A stretch of 39,714 nucleotides of DNA from Bacteroidales bacterium UBA6267 (GTDB lineage Bacteria; Bacteroidota; Bacteroidia; Bacteroidales; UBA1556), in the NCBI GenBank assembly GCA_002440745.1, contig DJVB01000022.1:1-39714 (forward strand), given 5' to 3'. This document shows positions 32,528 to 39,714 of this stretch, piece after piece. A model generated the notes under the pieces. That model did no database searches and was not told the DNA's origin. It saw nothing but the letters and a program-made list of their open reading frames with translations. Position numbers and translations under genes: made by a program. Within the stretch, counting starts at the first letter, position 1, and every line of letters starts with the position of its first letter.

Positions 32528-34435
32528 ATGGGAAAAATAATTGGAATCGACCTTGGTACAACCAACTCTTGTGTTGCCGTTATGGAGGGCAACGAGCCGG
32601 TTGTGATACCTAACAGCGAAGGTAAAAGAACCACTCCATCAATAGTTGGATTTATTGCCGATGGAGAGAGAAAAATTGGTGATCCTGCAAAAAGACAGGC
32701 TATCACAAATCCAACAAAAACAGTTTATTCTATCAAACGGTTTATGGGTGAAACTTATGACCGCGTGACAAAAGAAATTGAGCGTATGCCTTATAAAGTG
32801 GTAAAGGGCAGCAATAATACTCCAAAAGTAAAAATCGACGATCGTGATTTCACTCCACAAGAAATCTCTGCCATGATTCTTCAGAAAATGAAGAAAACTG
32901 CCGAAGACTATCTTGGTCAGGAAGTTACCGAAGCTGTAATCACTGTTCCGGCTTATTTCAGCGATTCGCAGCGTCAGGCAACAAAAGAAGCCGGTGCTAT
33001 TGCAGGATTGGAAGTTAAACGTATCATCAACGAGCCAACTGCAGCAGCTTTAGCTTATGGCCTCGACAAGAAAATGTCGGATCAGAAGATTGCCGTTTAT
33101 GACCTTGGCGGTGGTACTTTCGACATCAGTATCTTAGAACTTGGTGATGGCGTATTTGAAGTTAAGTCAACCAATGGTGACACACACCTTGGAGGTGACG
33201 ACTTTGATGAGGTTATTATTCAATGGCTTGCTGACGAGTTCAAAAAAGATGAAGGTGTTGATTTGAAGAAAGACCCTATGGCAATGCAACGTTTGAAAGA
33301 GGCTGCCGAAAAAGCAAAAATCGAGTTGTCGAGTAGTGCCAATACGGAAATAAATTTACCTTATATCATGCCGGTTGACGGCATTCCAAAACACCTTGTT
33401 AGAACGCTTAGCCGCGCAAAATTTGAGCAATTGGCCGACCGTTTAATCAACGCCACAATTGAGCCTTGTAAAGCTGCTCTCCGTGATGCCGGTCTTTCTG
33501 CCAGCGATATCGACGAAGTGATTCTTGTAGGAGGTTCAACACGTATTCCTGCTATCCAAAAGGTTGTGGAAGATTTCTTTGGAAAAGCTCCTTCAAAAGG
33601 TGTTAATCCTGATGAGGTTGTGGCTGTTGGTGCTGCCATTCAAGGTGGTGTTTTAGCTGGAGATGTTAAAGATGTTTTACTCTTAGATGTTACACCGCTT
33701 TCACTTGGAATTGAGACACTTGGTGGTGTGATGACTAAGCTTATCGAGTCCAACACAACCATCCCAACCAAGAAATCGCAAGTTTTCTCCACCGCTGCCG
33801 ACAATCAGCCTTCTGTTGAAATTCATGTGTTGCAAGGCGAACGCCCCATGGCCAATCAAAATAAATCCATCGGACGATTCCATTTGGACGGTATTCCACC
33901 GGCACCACGTGGTGTACCACAAATCGAAGTTATTTTCGACATCGACTCCAATGGAATCCTGCACGTAACGGCTAAGGATAAAGGTACCGGAAAAGAGCAA
34001 AAAATCCGAATCGAAGCTTCTTCAGGCTTGACAGATGCCGAAATTCAACGGATGAAAGCTGAAGCCGAAGCCAATGCCGAAGCGGATAAAAAAGCTAAAG
34101 AGGAAATTGAAAAAGTGAATAACGCCGATGCTTTGATATTCCAGACTGAAAAACAACTTAAAGAGTATGGCGATAAGATTCCAGCCGATAAAAAAGGCGC
34201 TATCGAAACTGCTTACGAAGCGCTTAAGGAGTCACATAAAAACCGTGACTTGGCCGGAATTGATGCTAATACCGAAAAACTAAATCAAGCTTGGCAAGCT
34301 GCAAGTGAAGACATGTATAAGGCTTCACAACAAGCCGGAGGTGCTGAAAATCAAGGACAACCTAATCAGAATGCCGGTGGTGGTAATGCTGATGAAGTTC
34401 AGGATGTTGACTTTGAAGAAGTGAAAGATAAATAA
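32528..34435 (+). CDS. dnaK: Molecular chaperone DnaK (Hsp70)
   Basis: The 635-residue Hsp70 has all family signatures: IIGIDLGTTNSCVAV, the second signature DLGGGTFDISIL, and the third VILVGGSTRIPAIQKVV. The substrate-binding domain carries VLLLDVTPLSLGIETLGGVM, and the end is acidic (VQDVDFEEVKDK) with a short Gly/Asn/Gln-rich linker before it. It folds and refolds proteins with DnaJ and GrpE, neither of which is adjacent. It is monocistronic, followed by a strong terminator. Confidence 0.98.
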   Translation: MGKIIGIDLGTTNSCVAVMEGNEPVVIPNSEGKRTTPSIVGFIADGERKIGDPAKRQAITNPTKTVYSIKRFMGETYDRVTKEIERMPYKVVKGSNNTPKVKIDDRDFTPQEISAMILQKMKKTAEDYLGQEVTEAVITVPAYFSDSQRQATKEAGAIAGLEVKRIINEPTAAALAYGLDKKMSDQKIAVYDLGGGTFDISILELGDGVFEVKSTNGDTHLGGDDFDEVIIQWLADEFKKDEGVDLKKDPMAMQRLKEAAEKAKIELSSSANTEINLPYIMPVDGIPKHLVRTLSRAKFEQLADRLINATIEPCKAALRDAGLSASDIDEVILVGGSTRIPAIQKVVEDFFGKAPSKGVNPDEVVAVGAAIQGGVLAGDVKDVLLLDVTPLSLGIETLGGVMTKLIESNTTIPTKKSQVFSTAADNQPSVEIHVLQGERPMANQNKSIGRFHLDGIPPAPRGVPQIEVIFDIDSNGILHVTAKDKGTGKEQKIRIEASSGLTDAEIQRMKAEAEANAEADKKAKEEIEKVNNADALIFQTEKQLKEYGDKIPADKKGAIETAYEALKESHKNRDLAGIDANTEKLNQAWQAASEDMYKASQQAGGAENQGQPNQNAGGGNADEVQDVDFEEVKDK

Positions 34436-34458
34436 GCACTTTTCACAAATCTTATAGC

Positions 34459-34487
34459 AAAGGCCGCCTCGAAAGAGTGCGGCCTTT
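34459..34487 (+). terminator. Intrinsic terminator of dnaK
   Basis: AAAGGCCGC-CTC-GAAA-GAG-T-GCGGCCTTT forms a long stem with a GAAA tetraloop and a single bulged T, then a T-rich run. It begins 24 bases after the dnaK stop. Confidence 0.85.
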
Positions 34488-34511
34488 TGTTTTGTAATAT
34501 TTCTTAGATTC

Positions 34512-34613
34512 CTACTTTCCTTTCCGAATTTTATAAATCAGAAATCCAATTCCAAAGAGAAAATGGGCGACTACAATACCGACAATAATATATATCCAAC
34601 TATTGCTTATCAT
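34512..34613 (-). CDS. Single-span membrane microprotein (33 aa) coupled to the LysM gene
   Basis: A 33-codon frame opens with ATG at 34613-34611, and its ATG overlaps the TGA of the LysM gene (ATGA). It encodes a start of MISNSWIY, a hydrophobic span of about 20 residues (IIVGIVVAHFLFGIGFLI) and a basic end (YKIRKGK), then TAG. That is a complete membrane helix with its positive end placed on the cytoplasmic side. No other gene competes for the space between the dnaK terminator and the LysM gene. The hydrophobic span, the strong start and the coupling make it likely real. I know no named family. Confidence 0.6.
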   Translation of the reverse strand: MISNSWIYIIVGIVVAHFLFGIGFLIYKIRKGK

Positions 34614-36535
34614 TCAGTTGGGTTTTCAGGTTTTGAATCTGGAGAGGTTGGGCTTTCCTGATTCGGCTCGGTTGTTTCTAAAGGGTTACGCTTGTCAATA
34701 AGTTCGTAGTTAAAGTATTGATAAACACTTCCTTCTGTATTAACCCATTTTCCTGTTTGGGTTTTGGTGAAATTCAAATAACTCTGAACCGGTTTGTAAT
34801 CGGTTTTCGGAAGGGTAGTGGAGAAGGTTTTTCCGTAACTGCCAACCAATTGCATGAAAAACATTCCATGATCGAAACCTTTGAACGCAATCAACTGAGG
34901 ATCCGTTAAATAGTTTTCGTAGAAAAGTTCCGTGAAATTTTTCACATAAGGTTGTCTGTAGTCAATGAAGGAATTGGACTGCAAGGTCAAACGCAGATTA
35001 ACAAGATACTCTTCTTCCAATGTGGAAAATTTCGTCCAATGGTCTTGCAATCCCAACAACACAATCTGATAGTGTTCTCTCTTTTGGTTCAACTGCCTTA
35101 CAAAATTTGAAATTGCGGCTTCGTTTGAACTTAAGTTGATGATTAAATTTACTTTCGTAGTCGAAAGACTTTCGAATAATGCTTTGGAACCTCCCGCTGT
35201 ATAAGAAAAAACCCGAATTCTTGTGGTGTCAGAACTAATATTGGAATACAAACGTTTTAAATAAGTTGCGGTTTCGATTTGTGGTTTGAGTCCGCTGTGG
35301 ATTATATACACATTTGCATTTGGTAAGGTGTCTTTCAAATAGTTAAAGCCAAGTTTCCAAAGGGAATAATCTGAAGTTTCGGAGATAAACAAATTAGAAT
35401 AGCTGTCCAAACCAATGCCTGAGCTGAATGGACTTATGACTAAAGTTCCATTTTTTGCGGCAGCAGGAACAACGATTTTCAGATTGCGAGCAAAGAAAGG
35501 CCCGAAGATTATATCCAAACTTGCAAACTCCGGCTTAGCAATTAAACCTACAGTTGTTGCCGAATCGGCTTTGGTATCATACACGAAAACTTCTACATCG
35601 TAACCCATTTTGGCTAAACTATCCACGGCAAGCATAAATCCTTCGTAATAGTGAATAAAACGGAACGAGTGATATTCGTGCGCAGGTTTCATCATAAATT
35701 CATTGTCGGTGTTAATTTCTTTGGCCAAATGTGTGAACAACGGCATCATTAAACCTACTTTTATGGCTCTTTTATTCTTAACTACAGGAACGCTATCAAT
35801 TTTAGGTTTGGCAACTACAGGCGTAACAGTGTCCTTAACAGGCTCTAAATCAACCACCTCCTCAATGATATCAGCTTTAATGCCTTCCGAAAAAGGAATA
35901 ACTATTTCCATTCCTTCGATTAAACCCTTTTCTTTTAGATTTGGATTTAACTCTTCCAATTCCTCTTTGCTAACTTTAAACTGTCGTTTTAATCGACTGA
36001 AATTATCTCGCTTTTTGACGGTATATTTTATTAGGCTATCGTATTTCTGTGTCAGTTTTTTTAGTCTAATCGACTCAATGTCAGGAATAATTATCTTTTG
36101 ACCGATTTTTAAATTGGCATTCAATCCGGGATTAAAAAGCTGCAAATCTTCTAAAGTAACGCCATATTTGCTCATAATCTTGTAGAGGGTTTCTCCCTGA
36201 GCCACTTCATGAATTTTTTGAGTTTTGGGTTGAGTGTTAGCAATTTCTTTCACCGGACCGGCAAGGTCATCGGCAATGATTTCTTGCTTGGGAATTTTAA
36301 GCGTCATTCCTGCTTTTAGCCCTTCCTTTAACTCCGGATTCTGTTTTAACAACACTTCCTCCGATACGGAATATGCTTTGGTTATACCATAAATAGTCTG
36401 TCCGGCCTCTACGGTATGAACATAAAAAACAATCCCCTTTTCTGTTGTAGTTGTCGTTGATTTAGTGACAGTTGTCTGACTAAATGCGAGGGAGATTGTC
36501 AGAGAAAATAAGATAATGAGCCAAATTTTAATCAT
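34610..36535 (-). CDS. Secreted protein with three LysM domains and a periplasmic-binding-protein-like domain
   Basis: The 641-residue precursor has a signal peptide (IWLIILFSLTISLAFSQ) and three LysM repeats. These are residues 38-82 (HTVEAGQTIYGITKAYSVSE), 108-151 (HEVAQGETLYKIMSKYGVTL) and 170-214 (KYTVKKRDNFSRLKRQFKVS). From about 258 (KVGLMMPLFTHLA) to near 590 follows a region like the type I periplasmic-binding (Leu/Ile/Val-binding or Peripla_BP_6) fold. A Pro/Glu-rich tail ends the protein. LysM binds peptidoglycan, so the ligand-binding domain would sit anchored to the wall. Proteins of this LysM-PBP arrangement occur in Bacteroidota, but their ligand is unknown. It overlaps the downstream microprotein as ATGA. 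Confidence 0.88.
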   Translation of the reverse strand: MIKIWLIILFSLTISLAFSQTTVTKSTTTTTEKGIVFYVHTVEAGQTIYGITKAYSVSEEVLLKQNPELKEGLKAGMTLKIPKQEIIADDLAGPVKEIANTQPKTQKIHEVAQGETLYKIMSKYGVTLEDLQLFNPGLNANLKIGQKIIIPDIESIRLKKLTQKYDSLIKYTVKKRDNFSRLKRQFKVSKEELEELNPNLKEKGLIEGMEIVIPFSEGIKADIIEEVVDLEPVKDTVTPVVAKPKIDSVPVVKNKRAIKVGLMMPLFTHLAKEINTDNEFMMKPAHEYHSFRFIHYYEGFMLAVDSLAKMGYDVEVFVYDTKADSATTVGLIAKPEFASLDIIFGPFFARNLKIVVPAAAKNGTLVISPFSSGIGLDSYSNLFISETSDYSLWKLGFNYLKDTLPNANVYIIHSGLKPQIETATYLKRLYSNISSDTTRIRVFSYTAGGSKALFESLSTTKVNLIINLSSNEAAISNFVRQLNQKREHYQIVLLGLQDHWTKFSTLEEEYLVNLRLTLQSNSFIDYRQPYVKNFTELFYENYLTDPQLIAFKGFDHGMFFMQLVGSYGKTFSTTLPKTDYKPVQSYLNFTKTQTGKWVNTEGSVYQYFNYELIDKRNPLETTEPNQESPTSPDSKPENPTE

Positions 36536-36577
36536 CTCGATGGATTTTGATTATTAGCATGATAAATTTAAACAAGT

Positions 36578-36600
36578 CATTGACAAAAATATTGTCATTG
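36578..36600 (-). promoter_or_regulatory. -7 box TATTTTTG within an imperfect inverted repeat, upstream of the LysM gene
   Basis: The minus strand reads TATTTTTG at 36591-36584. It is centred on an inverted repeat whose arms are CATTGACAA and TTGTCATTG (one mismatch, 5-bp spacer). The repeat begins seven bases after the guaA stop. It could be an operator or a weak guaA terminator; no T run follows on the minus strand, which speaks for an operator. Confidence 0.5.
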
Positions 36601-36606
36601 CTGATT

Positions 36607-38133
36607 CTATTCCCATTCTATTGTTGCAGGTGGCTTAGAAGAAATATCATAAACCACACGATTTACACCTTTCACGCGATTGATTATTTCGTTGGATACC
36701 TTTGCCAAAAACTCATAAGGCAAATGACTCCAATCGGCTGTCATGCCGTCAGTTGAGCCTACTGCCCGCAGTGCAACAACACGCTCATAAGTGCGTTCAT
36801 CGCCCATTACTCCAACCGATTGTATGGGCAGCAATATCGCTCCGGCTTGCCATACTTTCTCATACAATCCACTGCTTTTCAGATTGTTGATATAGATGGC
36901 GTCCACTTCTTGAAGGATTTGCACTTTCTCTGGTGTGATGTCGCCCAAGATTCTGATGCCGAGTCCGGGTCCGGGAAAAGGGTGACGATGTAGGATTTCG
37001 GGCTTTACACCCAATTCGGCACCAACGCGCCGTACCTCATCTTTGAATAAAGTATTGAGCGGCTCAACCACTTTCAACTTCATAATATCAGGCAATCCGC
37101 CCACATTATGATGCGATTTGATGGTCGCTGAAGGACCTTTTACCGATACCGACTCTATCACATCGGGATAGATAGTGCCTTGTGCCAACCATTTGACATC
37201 TTGTATTTTATGGGCTTCTTCGTTGAAAACATCTATGAAGGTTTTTCCAATTGCCTTGCGTTTTGCCTCAGGCTCGGTTAAACCTTCCAATGCCTTATAA
37301 AATTGCGCCGATGAATCCACGCCAATCACATTCAATCCCATATCTCGATAGGATTCAAGCACATCGTGGAATTCGTTTTTCCGAAGGAGACCATTATCCA
37401 CAAAGATGCAGTAGAGGTTTTTACCAATGGCCTGATGCAGCAGCACCGCCGCTACCGACGAGTCAACGCCGCCCGACAGTCCAAGTACAACTTTATCATT
37501 TCCAAGCTGTTGCCTAAGATTTTCAACCGTAGTTTCCACAAAACTTGCAGGCGTCCAATCGGCTTCACAACCGCAAATATCTATCACATAGTTGCGCAGA
37601 AGTTTGCTGCCCTCGGTGCTATGATACACTTCAGGATGAAACTGAATGCCATAAGTAGTCTCGCCTTCAACCTTAAAGCCGGCTACGGCTACATCGGCAG
37701 TGGAGGCGATTACTTTGAAATTCTCGGGCAGATTAGTAATGGTATCGCCGTGCGACATCCACACCTGACTGCCATTGCTTAGATTGCTCACCAACTTATC
37801 CGCATTGTTCACGAAGCCAAGATTGGCACGGCCATACTCGCGTGTGGCAGAGGCTTCAACACTTCCGCCGGAGTTTTGCGCCAAAAACTGAGCTCCATAG
37901 CAAACGCCAAGTAGAGGTTTTACGCCACGAATATTGGTTAGGTCGGGGAAAGGAGCGCCCTCGTCGCGCACCGAGCTTGGACTGCCCGAAAGGATTACGC
38001 CCTTGAAGTCGCCTAAATTCGCCGGAATTTTATTGAAGGGATGTATTTCACAATATACATTTAACTCTCGTACTCGCCTGGCTATCAGTTGAGTGTATTG
38101 AGAACCGAAGTCTAAAATCAGGATTGCATTCAT
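36607..38133 (-). CDS. guaA: GMP synthase (glutamine-hydrolysing)
   Basis: The 508-residue enzyme has a class I glutamine amidotransferase domain (nucleophile in GVCYGAQFLA, then FHPEVYHSTEG with His and Glu), an ATP pyrophosphatase domain with the P-loop LSGGVDSSVAAVLL, and the C-terminal dimerisation domain ending SSKPPATIEWE. It converts XMP to GMP in purine synthesis. The length and all motifs are normal. The -7 box at 38139-38146 lies five bases before the start codon. Confidence 0.98.
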   Translation of the reverse strand: MNAILILDFGSQYTQLIARRVRELNVYCEIHPFNKIPANLGDFKGVILSGSPSSVRDEGAPFPDLTNIRGVKPLLGVCYGAQFLAQNSGGSVEASATREYGRANLGFVNNADKLVSNLSNGSQVWMSHGDTITNLPENFKVIASTADVAVAGFKVEGETTYGIQFHPEVYHSTEGSKLLRNYVIDICGCEADWTPASFVETTVENLRQQLGNDKVVLGLSGGVDSSVAAVLLHQAIGKNLYCIFVDNGLLRKNEFHDVLESYRDMGLNVIGVDSSAQFYKALEGLTEPEAKRKAIGKTFIDVFNEEAHKIQDVKWLAQGTIYPDVIESVSVKGPSATIKSHHNVGGLPDIMKLKVVEPLNTLFKDEVRRVGAELGVKPEILHRHPFPGPGLGIRILGDITPEKVQILQEVDAIYINNLKSSGLYEKVWQAGAILLPIQSVGVMGDERTYERVVALRAVGSTDGMTADWSHLPYEFLAKVSNEIINRVKGVNRVVYDISSKPPATIEWE

Positions 38134-38138
38134 GCTTG

Positions 38139-38146
38139 CAAATATA
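38139..38146 (-). promoter_or_regulatory. -7 promoter box TATATTTG for guaA, very close to the ATG
   Basis: The minus strand reads TATATTTG, and five bases separate it from the ATG at 38133. As with the GMC gene, a normal start of transcription would fall at the start codon, so a leaderless mRNA is expected. Confidence 0.55.
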
Positions 38147-38213
38147 GAATTAAATTGCGTTGGAGAAGAGGTGGATTGGAAAAAATGGGAAGGTGTCTTC
38201 GCCGGAAGGGGGT

Positions 38214-38241
38214 GGAAATGTGAAAATTTGGAAATATGAAA
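38214..38241. repeat. Imperfect direct repeat GGAAATnTGAAA
   Basis: Two units, GGAAATGTGAAA at 38214-38225 and GGAAATATGAAA at 38230-38241, are separated by four bases. Repeats of this simple kind occur in intergenic regions of Bacteroidota. Confidence 0.4.
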
Positions 38242-38421
38242 CCCGTACAGTGGCCGGGGGCGGTAATGGGGTTTTGTTCTTTTTTAATGGAGTGATAGCT
38301 TTTACATGATATGCTTTGCAATGAAGGATTATAAAGTGGTAACCATATTTTTTACACTTTTAAAACATAAGATTATTTTTGCGGTAAAAGGAAAAAAAAG
38401 CATTGTTTATCAAAAAACAAT

Positions 38422-38429
38422 TATTTTTG
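38422..38429 (+). promoter_or_regulatory. Possible -7 box TATTTTTG for the WSxGW-repeat gene
   Basis: The plus strand reads TATTTTTG 110 bases before the ATG at 38540. A second copy at 38374-38381 is equally good, so the gene may have two promoters or a long leader. Confidence 0.4.
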
Positions 38430-38539
38430 ACTGCTTTTTTTCAAGCGATATTTTGCAATATTTATAAGTGCTAAGGAGAAAAATTTGACCTGACAACTCC
38501 AAATTAAAAAGGTAAGGCGTTAACTAAAAATCAATTTTT

Positions 38540-39520
38540 ATGAAAAGATTTCAATTATTACTTTTAATCGTAGGTTTGGTATTTTCATTATCTGCCCAAG
38601 ATTTAGCAGAGTCTAAAATCAAATTAGATTGCAAAGTAGATGTAAATTTGGGTACCGGATACACTACTTCAAAAGTGTTTGTGTTAAACAACGAGCAGTT
38701 TTTATTTTCACACAATTCCAAAACCGGACAAACTACGGTTTGGAATTTAAATAAAGGCGGGCAGCCTGTTCATGAAGCTAAATGGAGCACAGGATGGACC
38801 AATATTGAGTTTTATGAATTTAAAGGCGAGGTTTACTTTTTCCATCAAAAAGGTGAAGAAGGTACAGCCCGAATCAATAAGTTAGATTATAATAGCATTA
38901 TGACAAATAAGTCGATGGGTTCAAAAGTTTTTGAACAAAAATGGAGCGCCGGATGGACTGCTACCAAATTTTTTGTTCACAACGACATTCTTTACTTTTT
39001 GCATTATAAAAAGGGTACAGGGCAGGCAAAGCTCAACGCTTCCACAACAGGTAGTAGCGTTGGTAAAACAATCTATGAGAAAAACTGGAGTGAAGGCTAT
39101 ACAAATTTTGCCATGACTGCCCATGGAGAAAACTTCTATATTTTGTATCAAAAAGGCGATGAAGGCACTTGTGTAATTAATAATGTGAATCTTGAAAAGC
39201 TTGAAGCAGCCGCAAAAGCAGGGTTAGTTTCACCTAATTTGGGTGTAGAAGCTTATCGTAAAAAATGGTCCACAGGTTGGTCAAATTTCTGCTTTTTTAG
39301 CCTTAACAACGAAGTTTATTTGTTTTTCAATAAACCTAATGAAGGCACTGTAAGAATTGAAAAACTGAATACTGACGGCACCTTAGGCACAAGAGTTTAT
39401 GATAGCAAATGGTCAACCGGCTGGTCGGAAATCGACATTTTCAATATGAGTGGCATATCTTACCTCTTTCACCAAAAAGCTGATTCGGGAAAAACTAAGA
39501 TTTGCGCCTTAAAATTCTAA
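38540..39520 (+). CDS. Secreted protein of six WSxGW-type repeats, probable beta-propeller
   Basis: The 326-residue precursor has a signal peptide (LLLLIVGLVFSLSAQ). The rest is six repeats of 46-60 residues. Each opens with a W-S-x-G-[WY]-[TS] motif, at residues 82, 135, 183, 243 and 291, with a degenerate one (LGTGYT) near 37. The second half of each unit has an aromatic strand followed by KG(E/D)EGT-like turns, e.g. FFHQKGEEGTARINKL and LYQKGDEGTCVINNV. Six such units with an aromatic start could close a beta-propeller, perhaps a lectin. I cannot name the family. There is no T9SS sorting domain, so export beyond the periplasm is unclear. Confidence 0.8.
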   Translation: MKRFQLLLLIVGLVFSLSAQDLAESKIKLDCKVDVNLGTGYTTSKVFVLNNEQFLFSHNSKTGQTTVWNLNKGGQPVHEAKWSTGWTNIEFYEFKGEVYFFHQKGEEGTARINKLDYNSIMTNKSMGSKVFEQKWSAGWTATKFFVHNDILYFLHYKKGTGQAKLNASTTGSSVGKTIYEKNWSEGYTNFAMTAHGENFYILYQKGDEGTCVINNVNLEKLEAAAKAGLVSPNLGVEAYRKKWSTGWSNFCFFSLNNEVYLFFNKPNEGTVRIEKLNTDGTLGTRVYDSKWSTGWSEIDIFNMSGISYLFHQKADSGKTKICALKF

Positions 39521-39533
39521 ACCACAATAAATT

Positions 39534-39579
39534 TGGCTTGCTAAATTTTTACAAATTAAGATTTGGCAAGCCATATTTT
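39534..39579 (+). terminator. Probable terminator of the WSxGW-repeat gene
   Basis: Arms TGGCTTGC (39534-39541) and GCAAGCCA (39566-39573) enclose a 24-base loop, and TATTTTT follows. The loop is longer than usual but can pair further. Confidence 0.55.
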
Positions 39580-39653
39580 TATGCTTTAAACTAAAGGATA
39601 ACCGAAAATAAAGATAAAAGATAAAAGAGAGAAGATAATTGGGCAGAGGATAT

Positions 39654-39714
39654 AGGTCAGAAGTCAGAGGTCAGAGGTCAGAGGTCAGAAGTCAGAGGTC
39701 AGAGGTCAGAGGTC
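39654..39714. repeat. Heptanucleotide tandem repeat (AGGTCAG)n at the window end
   Basis: Eight full units and a partial one, each AGGTCAG or AAGTCAG, run in strict 7-base phase from 39654 to the window edge. The second and sixth units carry the A variant, so the order also looks like a higher unit of four. The array continues beyond the window. The degenerate copy at 11307-11341 has the same unit. Confidence 0.85.

Larger units (their letters stand above)
38134..38539. other. Intergenic region between guaA and the WSxGW-repeat gene
   Basis: This 406-bp region holds no gene I can support. It contains the guaA -7 box, an imperfect direct repeat of the type GGAAATnTGAAA (38214-38241), and a short G+C-rich patch near 38242-38275 flanked by AAACCC and GGGTTT (a possible hairpin). 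Two -7-like TATTTTTG boxes (38374-38381, 38422-38429) lie upstream of the next gene. Confidence 0.55.

Noticed and set aside
37251..37782. Plus-strand frames opposite guaA
   Set aside because: They are antisense shadows of a complete, well-conserved gene and contain no motif.
38242..38275. GC-rich patch as a riboswitch or small RNA
   Set aside because: Only short AAACCC/GGGTTT arms can be paired by eye, and no known riboswitch core is visible.
39654..39714. CRISPR-like array at the right end
   Set aside because: The units are contiguous 7-mers without spacers, and no cas gene is in the window.

Overview
The window comes from a member of the Bacteroidota, probably a Bacteroidia- or Cytophagia-like environmental lineage. 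The evidence is a set of -7 promoter boxes of the TAnnTTTG type, near absence of Shine-Dalgarno sequences, secreted proteins ending in type IX secretion (T9SS) sorting domains, a lipoprotein with an acidic stretch after its cysteine, and low G+C. It reads as a chromosomal segment of ordinary density. I see no prophage, insertion sequence, integrase or CRISPR array.

Layout. 1-6.6 kb: an S9A prolyl-oligopeptidase-like lipoprotein ORF that stops after its N-terminal part (minus strand), an MFS permease translationally coupled to a CcmF/CcsA-type haem lyase, and a VTT/DedA membrane protein divergent from a GHL10 glycosyl-hydrolase-like secreted protein. The last two share back-to-back promoters. 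6.6-18.2 kb: an SLC12-like cation-chloride/amino acid transporter, Tex, tRNA-Lys(UUU), a uracil-DNA-glycosylase-like protein, a T9SS cargo protein, a ClC channel/antiporter with CBS domains, a TrmH-family rRNA methyltransferase, a surface-type lipoprotein and RtcB. 18.2-24.9 kb: WbuC-type cupin with a coupled 50-codon small ORF (minus strand), and a divergent six-gene operon of TetR, LolA-like periplasmic protein, two FtsX-like permeases, a LolD-like ATPase and an outer-membrane beta-barrel. That operon looks like a complete inner-to-outer-membrane lipid or lipoprotein route under its own TetR repressor. 24.9-26.9 kb: an operon of RsbW-like kinase, two STAS proteins and a GPP34 (GOLPH3-like) protein. 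It is a partner-switching module attached to a predicted phosphoinositide/membrane-binding domain and is the most unusual gene set here. 27-32.2 kb: two T9SS cargo proteins flanking a GMC oxidoreductase and SDR pair. 32.5-39.7 kb: DnaK, a LysM/periplasmic-binding-protein fusion coupled to a 33-residue membrane microprotein, GuaA, and a secreted protein of six WSxGW repeats. The window ends in a heptanucleotide tandem repeat that also occurs in degenerate form behind the tRNA.

Several long ORFs open at TTG codons that lie inside or next to -7 boxes. Their true starts are the downstream ATGs, and I have moved them accordingly. Two small genes (18210-18362 and 34512-34613) were found by reading overlaps of the TTGA and ATGA type.
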